DNA from: Stenotrophomonas sepilia
GTDB taxonomy: Bacteria; Pseudomonadota; Gammaproteobacteria; Xanthomonadales; Xanthomonadaceae
DNA length: 64,000 bases
Assembly (NCBI RefSeq): GCF_003244875.1
Contig: NZ_LXXZ01000028.1
Location: 1-64,000 of the forward strand
Direction: 5' to 3'
How positions within the stretch are numbered: the stretch's first letter is position 1; each line of letters starts with the position of its first letter. A program made the position numbers and the translations under genes. The notes below the pieces were generated by a model. That model saw only the letters and a list, made by a program, of their open reading frames with translations. It was not told the origin of the DNA and did no database searches. This document shows positions 60,748 through 64,000 of this stretch, in pieces.

Positions 60748-62109
60748 TCAATGCAGCAGCACCAGCGTGGCCAGGCCGAGGAAGGTGAAGAAGCCCATCG
60801 AGTCGGTCACGGCAGTCAGGAAGATGCCACTGGCCAGCGCGGGGTCGAAGCCGAAGCGTTTCAGGGTCAGCGGCACCAGCACGCCGGCCAGTGCCGCGAA
60901 CAGCAGGTTGCAGGTCAGCGCGATGGCGATCACCGCCGACAGCCCGGGCGAGTGGAACCAGACCAGCACGATCAGCCCCAGGATCGAGCCGAGCAGCAGG
61001 CCGTTGAGCGCGGCCACCCGCACTTCCTTCCACAGCAGCGTGCGCGCGTTGGAGGCGCCCACCTGGCCCAACGCCAGGCCACGCACCATCAGCGCCAGCA
61101 CCTGGGTGCCGGCATTGCCGCCCAGGCCGGCCACGATCGGCATCAGCACCGCCAGCGCCACCAGCTTGTCGATCGTGCCCTCGAAGTGGCCGACCACGCT
61201 GGAGGCCAGGAAGGCCGTGCACAGGTTGATCGACAGCCACATCAGGCGGCGGCGCATGGCGCGCCAGACCGGGCTGAACAGGTCCTCGTCCTCGTCCAGG
61301 CCGGCGGCGCCCAGCGCCTGGTGCTCGGCCTGGCCGCGGATGATGTCGACCACGTCATCGATGGTGATGCGGCCAACGAGGATGTTGTTCTCGTCCACTA
61401 CCGGCGCGGAGATCCAGTCATGGTCGGAGAACTGCCGTGCCACTTCCTGGTCGCTCTCGCCGACGTCGATGGCCGGCTGCTCGTCGTCGATCAGGCGGTT
61501 GATCGGGGTGGTGTCCTCATGGGTCACCAGTGCCGCCAGCGACACCCGGCCGAGATACTGGTGCCGCCGGCTGACCACGAACAGGTGGTCGGTGTGGTCC
61601 GGCAATTCGCCGCGCAGGCGCAGGTAGCGCAGCACCACGTCGACGTTGACGTCGGCGCGCACGGTCACCACGTCCGGGTTCATCAGGCGGCCGGCGCTGT
61701 CCTCGGGATAGGACAGCACCTGTTCCAGCCGCTCGCGGTTCTCGCGGTCCATCGACTTGAGAACTTCATCGATGACCGTATCCGGCAGGTCTTCGACCAG
61801 GTCGGCCAGATCGTCGATGTCCAGGTCTTCGACCGCGGCGATGATCTCGTCCGGGTCCATGTCCGCGAGCAGGCTTTCGCGCACGTCCTCGCCGACGTGG
61901 ACCAGCACCTCGCCGTCGTCTTCAGGATCGACCAGGCCCCACACCACCTCGCGCTTGCCCGGCGGCAGCGATTCAAGCAGGTTGCCGATCTCGGCCGGGG
62001 CCAGGGTGTTGACCAGGCGACGTACCGGGCCCAGCCGGCCGCTGTCCAGTGCATCGGACAGCATCCGCAGTTGGCGCGCAGTCTTGTCGTGGCGTACAGC
62101 TTCAGCCAT
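60748..62109 (-). CDS. mgtE: Magnesium transporter MgtE
   Basis: Mg2+ channel of the inner membrane. It has 453 residues: an N-terminal superhelical domain (about 1-135), paired CBS domains (about 140-260, with LMNPDVVTVRADVNVDVVL), a connecting helix, and five membrane segments from about 285. Conserved pore residues are in LGGNAGTQVLALMVRG and TDSMGFFTFLGLA. ATG 62109 follows GGGAGCTGCG. No M-box riboswitch was recognised in the 126 bases upstream. Confidence 0.95.
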   Translation of the reverse strand: MAEAVRHDKTARQLRMLSDALDSGRLGPVRRLVNTLAPAEIGNLLESLPPGKREVVWGLVDPEDDGEVLVHVGEDVRESLLADMDPDEIIAAVEDLDIDDLADLVEDLPDTVIDEVLKSMDRENRERLEQVLSYPEDSAGRLMNPDVVTVRADVNVDVVLRYLRLRGELPDHTDHLFVVSRRHQYLGRVSLAALVTHEDTTPINRLIDDEQPAIDVGESDQEVARQFSDHDWISAPVVDENNILVGRITIDDVVDIIRGQAEHQALGAAGLDEDEDLFSPVWRAMRRRLMWLSINLCTAFLASSVVGHFEGTIDKLVALAVLMPIVAGLGGNAGTQVLALMVRGLALGQVGASNARTLLWKEVRVAALNGLLLGSILGLIVLVWFHSPGLSAVIAIALTCNLLFAALAGVLVPLTLKRFGFDPALASGIFLTAVTDSMGFFTFLGLATLVLLH

Positions 62110-62235
62110 CGCAGCTCCCGCGGGATAAGAAAAGCCGCGATCCCGGCAAGGATGCGGCAACAGGGGTGTTCAGCGCGTCATTATCGCAAGGCGATGTTTC
62201 AGCGCATAGCCGCCGGATGGCACCACCCTTGGCGC

Positions 62236-64000
62236 TCAGGCCGTTTCCGCCACCAGCGCCAGCCAGCGTTCGATGGCGCGGCGGTCGCGCGCGGCCAGCA
62301 GTTTCGGTGCACGGGCGCGCAGTGCGCCCAGGTCAGCGTCGCGTATCGCGCGGCGTACCTCCAGCAACGTACCGGGGTGCAGGCTGAACTCGCTCAGGCC
62401 CAGCGCCAGCAGCAGCGGGGTCATCCGGGCATCACCGGCCATCTCGCCGCAGACCGCCACCGGGACGCGGTGACGCGCGCCGGTCTCCATCACCATCTGC
62501 AGCAGCCGCAGCACGGCCGGGTGCAACGGTGAATACAACTCGCCCAGCGCCTCGTTGTTGCGGTCGGCAGCCAGCAGGTACTGCACCAGATCGTTGGTGC
62601 CGATCGACAGGAAATCGACCAGGTCGATGAAGCTCTCCAGCGCCAGCGCAGCGGCGGGGACTTCGATCATCGCGCCCAGCGGTACATGGTCGGACACCAT
62701 GTGGCCTTCGCCGCGCAGCTGTTCGGTCAGTTTGAGCATGCGCCGGCGCACGGCCAGCAGCTCCTCGCGGGTGCTGACCATTGGCACCAGCACGCGCAGC
62801 TTGCCGTACGCAGACGCGCGCAGGATCGCGCGCAGCTGGGTGTCGGCCACCTTCGGCCGTGCCAGCGACAGGCGCACTCCGCGCAGGCCGAGTGCAGGGT
62901 TCTCTTCGTTGCTCAGGGTCAGGCCGGTACGGTCGGCCTTGTCCGCGCCCAGGTCCAGCGTGCGTATGGTGACCGGCCGCCCGCTCATGCCCAGCGCGGC
63001 ATCGCGGTAGGTCTGGAACTGCTCTTCTTCGTCCGGCAGCTCATTGCGCTGCAGGAACAGGAATTCGGTGCGGTACAGGCCGAGCCCCTGCGCGCCCAGT
63101 GCATGTGCCTGGGTCACGTCTTCCAGTGATTCGGCATTGGCCAGCAGGGCAATGTCGACCTGGTCGCGGGTACGACTGGGCTTGCTGCGCAGGCGGCCGA
63201 GCTCGCGCTGCTCGCGCGCGTGCTCCTTCAGCCGGACGCGGTAGTCCCGCAGGTTGTCGGCCTGCGGGTTGACGGTGATGCTGCCGTCGGCGCCATCGAT
63301 GATCAGCACATCGCCATCGGCGATGCGGCTGAGCAGCTGCGGCACGTTGACGATCAGGGGCAGGTGCAGGCTGCGCGCCAGGATCGCGCTGTGCGACAGC
63401 GCGCTGCCGGCGGCCGTGACGATGCCGACCACGCCCTGTGCCTGCAGCTGCGCCAGCTCGGAGGGCGCGATGTTGTCGCAGACCAGGATCTCGCCGGCCA
63501 GGCCTTTCACCGCCGACGGCCGTTCGGGTTGCAGGAAGGCGTGGATGCGCCCGATCACATGGTCGAGATCGTCCATGCGGCTCTTCAGATAGGCATCGTC
63601 CATGCCATCGAAGACCTTGGCCAGGCGGTCGCGCTGCAGGCGCAAGGCATAGCCGGCGCTGTACGGGCCGCTGCGGATCAGCTCGTCCAGGCCGTGCAGC
63701 AGCTCGGGGTCGTCCAGCAGCAGCGCGTGCAGGTCGAGGAACTCGCCCACTTCCTGGTTCAGGGCGCCATGCAGGCGCTGGCGCAGCTCGTGCATTTCCG
63801 TACGCGCGGCATCCAGCGCCCGGTGCAGGCGCGCCAGTTCGGCCTCGACCTGGTGGGCGGCCACGCGCTGCTCGGCCACCTCCAGCGCATGCGGGAGCCG
63901 CACGCGTGCCCGGCCCATCGCCGTTCCGCGCGCGGCGCCGTGGCCGGCCAGCAGCTGTACCGGCCGTTGGCCGGAAGGGACCTGGCTGGCGCGTGCGCGC
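62236..64000 (-). CDS. ptsI: Phosphoenolpyruvate-protein phosphotransferase (EI), 5' end outside the window
   Basis: Enzyme I of the phosphotransferase system. The frame stays open from the stop to the window edge; reading upstream of the ATG at 63918 gives LLAGHGAARGTAMGRARV, like the N-terminus of the family (E. coli ISGILASPGIAFGKA), so the true start lies upstream, at or beyond base 64000. The active histidine is in G-S-A-L-S-H-S-A-I-L-A-R-S-L, the PEP site R-T-L-D-L-G-A-D, and the Cys-motif V-A-V-C-G-E-M-A-G-D is intact. 588 residues are visible. Confidence 0.95.
   Translation of the reverse strand, partial: RARASQVPSGQRPVQLLAGHGAARGTAMGRARVRLPHALEVAEQRVAAHQVEAELARLHRALDAARTEMHELRQRLHGALNQEVGEFLDLHALLLDDPELLHGLDELIRSGPYSAGYALRLQRDRLAKVFDGMDDAYLKSRMDDLDHVIGRIHAFLQPERPSAVKGLAGEILVCDNIAPSELAQLQAQGVVGIVTAAGSALSHSAILARSLHLPLIVNVPQLLSRIADGDVLIIDGADGSITVNPQADNLRDYRVRLKEHAREQRELGRLRSKPSRTRDQVDIALLANAESLEDVTQAHALGAQGLGLYRTEFLFLQRNELPDEEEQFQTYRDAALGMSGRPVTIRTLDLGADKADRTGLTLSNEENPALGLRGVRLSLARPKVADTQLRAILRASAYGKLRVLVPMVSTREELLAVRRRMLKLTEQLRGEGHMVSDHVPLGAMIEVPAAALALESFIDLVDFLSIGTNDLVQYLLAADRNNEALGELYSPLHPAVLRLLQMVMETGARHRVPVAVCGEMAGDARMTPLLLALGLSEFSLHPGTLLEVRRAIRDADLGALRARAPKLLAARDRRAIERWLALVAETA

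Noticed and set aside
62110-62235. Possible M-box magnesium riboswitch before mgtE
   Set aside because: I could not find the conserved M-box stems or core in the 126 bases available.

Overview
Organism. The DNA is GC-rich and gene-dense. It carries the Smqnr pentapeptide-repeat gene with its DeoR-type regulator and transporter, many GTAG-type REP hairpins, a REP-associated tyrosine transposase, and a predicted effector of the bacteria-killing Xanthomonadaceae type IV secretion system. Together these point to a Stenotrophomonas chromosome, most likely the S. maltophilia complex. I see no plasmid, phage or CRISPR locus. Layout. Positions 1-9200 hold a GNAT acetyltransferase cut by the window edge, a DUF3592 protein, tRNA-Ser(GGA), the replication/repair run dnaX-ybaB-recR, a HIT protein, and a minus-strand moxR-DUF58-tgpA-slp operon. 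Positions 9200-23300 hold a GT-C glycosyltransferase, maf, and the long cell-envelope and lipid operon region yceD-rpmF-fabH-(kinase-like)-fabD-fabG-acpP-fabF-pabB-mltG-tmk-holB-pilZ, closed by tRNA-Val(CAC). Positions 23300-33500 are more accessory: two uncharacterised genes, a tautomerase, a predicted T4SS effector with its lipoprotein immunity gene, and a DUF2946/TonB-receptor/PepSY uptake cluster. Positions 31499-34227 form the quinolone-resistance locus smtcrA-smqnrR-smqnr. Positions 34200-46800 mix small metabolic genes, four regulators (three LysR types and SoxR) and two MFS exporters; each exporter is divergent from its likely regulator. Positions 46849-50732 carry proC-yggS divergent from pilT-pilU, the twitching-motility ATPases. 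Positions 50850-64000 carry an aldo/keto reductase, a LysR gene, tag, DUF4153, yqgE-ruvX-pyrB, the REP/RAYT unit, an esterase lipoprotein, mgtE and the truncated ptsI. How the parts work together. The fab cluster makes acyl chains on AcpP and is physically joined to ribosome (rpmF), folate (pabB), cell wall (mltG) and replication (tmk, holB) genes, several with 4-base overlapping stops and starts. dnaX and holB, in separate clusters, encode two subunits of the same clamp loader. pilZ and pilT-pilU serve type IV pili. Points of most interest. (i) Effector/immunity pair at 25354-27067. (ii) Three stacked hairpins at 52927-53007 whose two main loops carry GGA on the minus strand, or UCCU on the plus strand, which could be an RsmA-binding or anti-Shine-Dalgarno RNA. 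(iii) A RAYT gene flanked by inverted copies of its probable REP substrate, with a 33-base tandem array and relatives elsewhere in the window, one of them with compensatory stem changes. (iv) REP units whose GTAG head supplies the TAG stop codon of the gene before them. (v) A 10-base-phased CGTGCA operator at smqnrR. Gene identities come from reading translated motifs; no database search was run.
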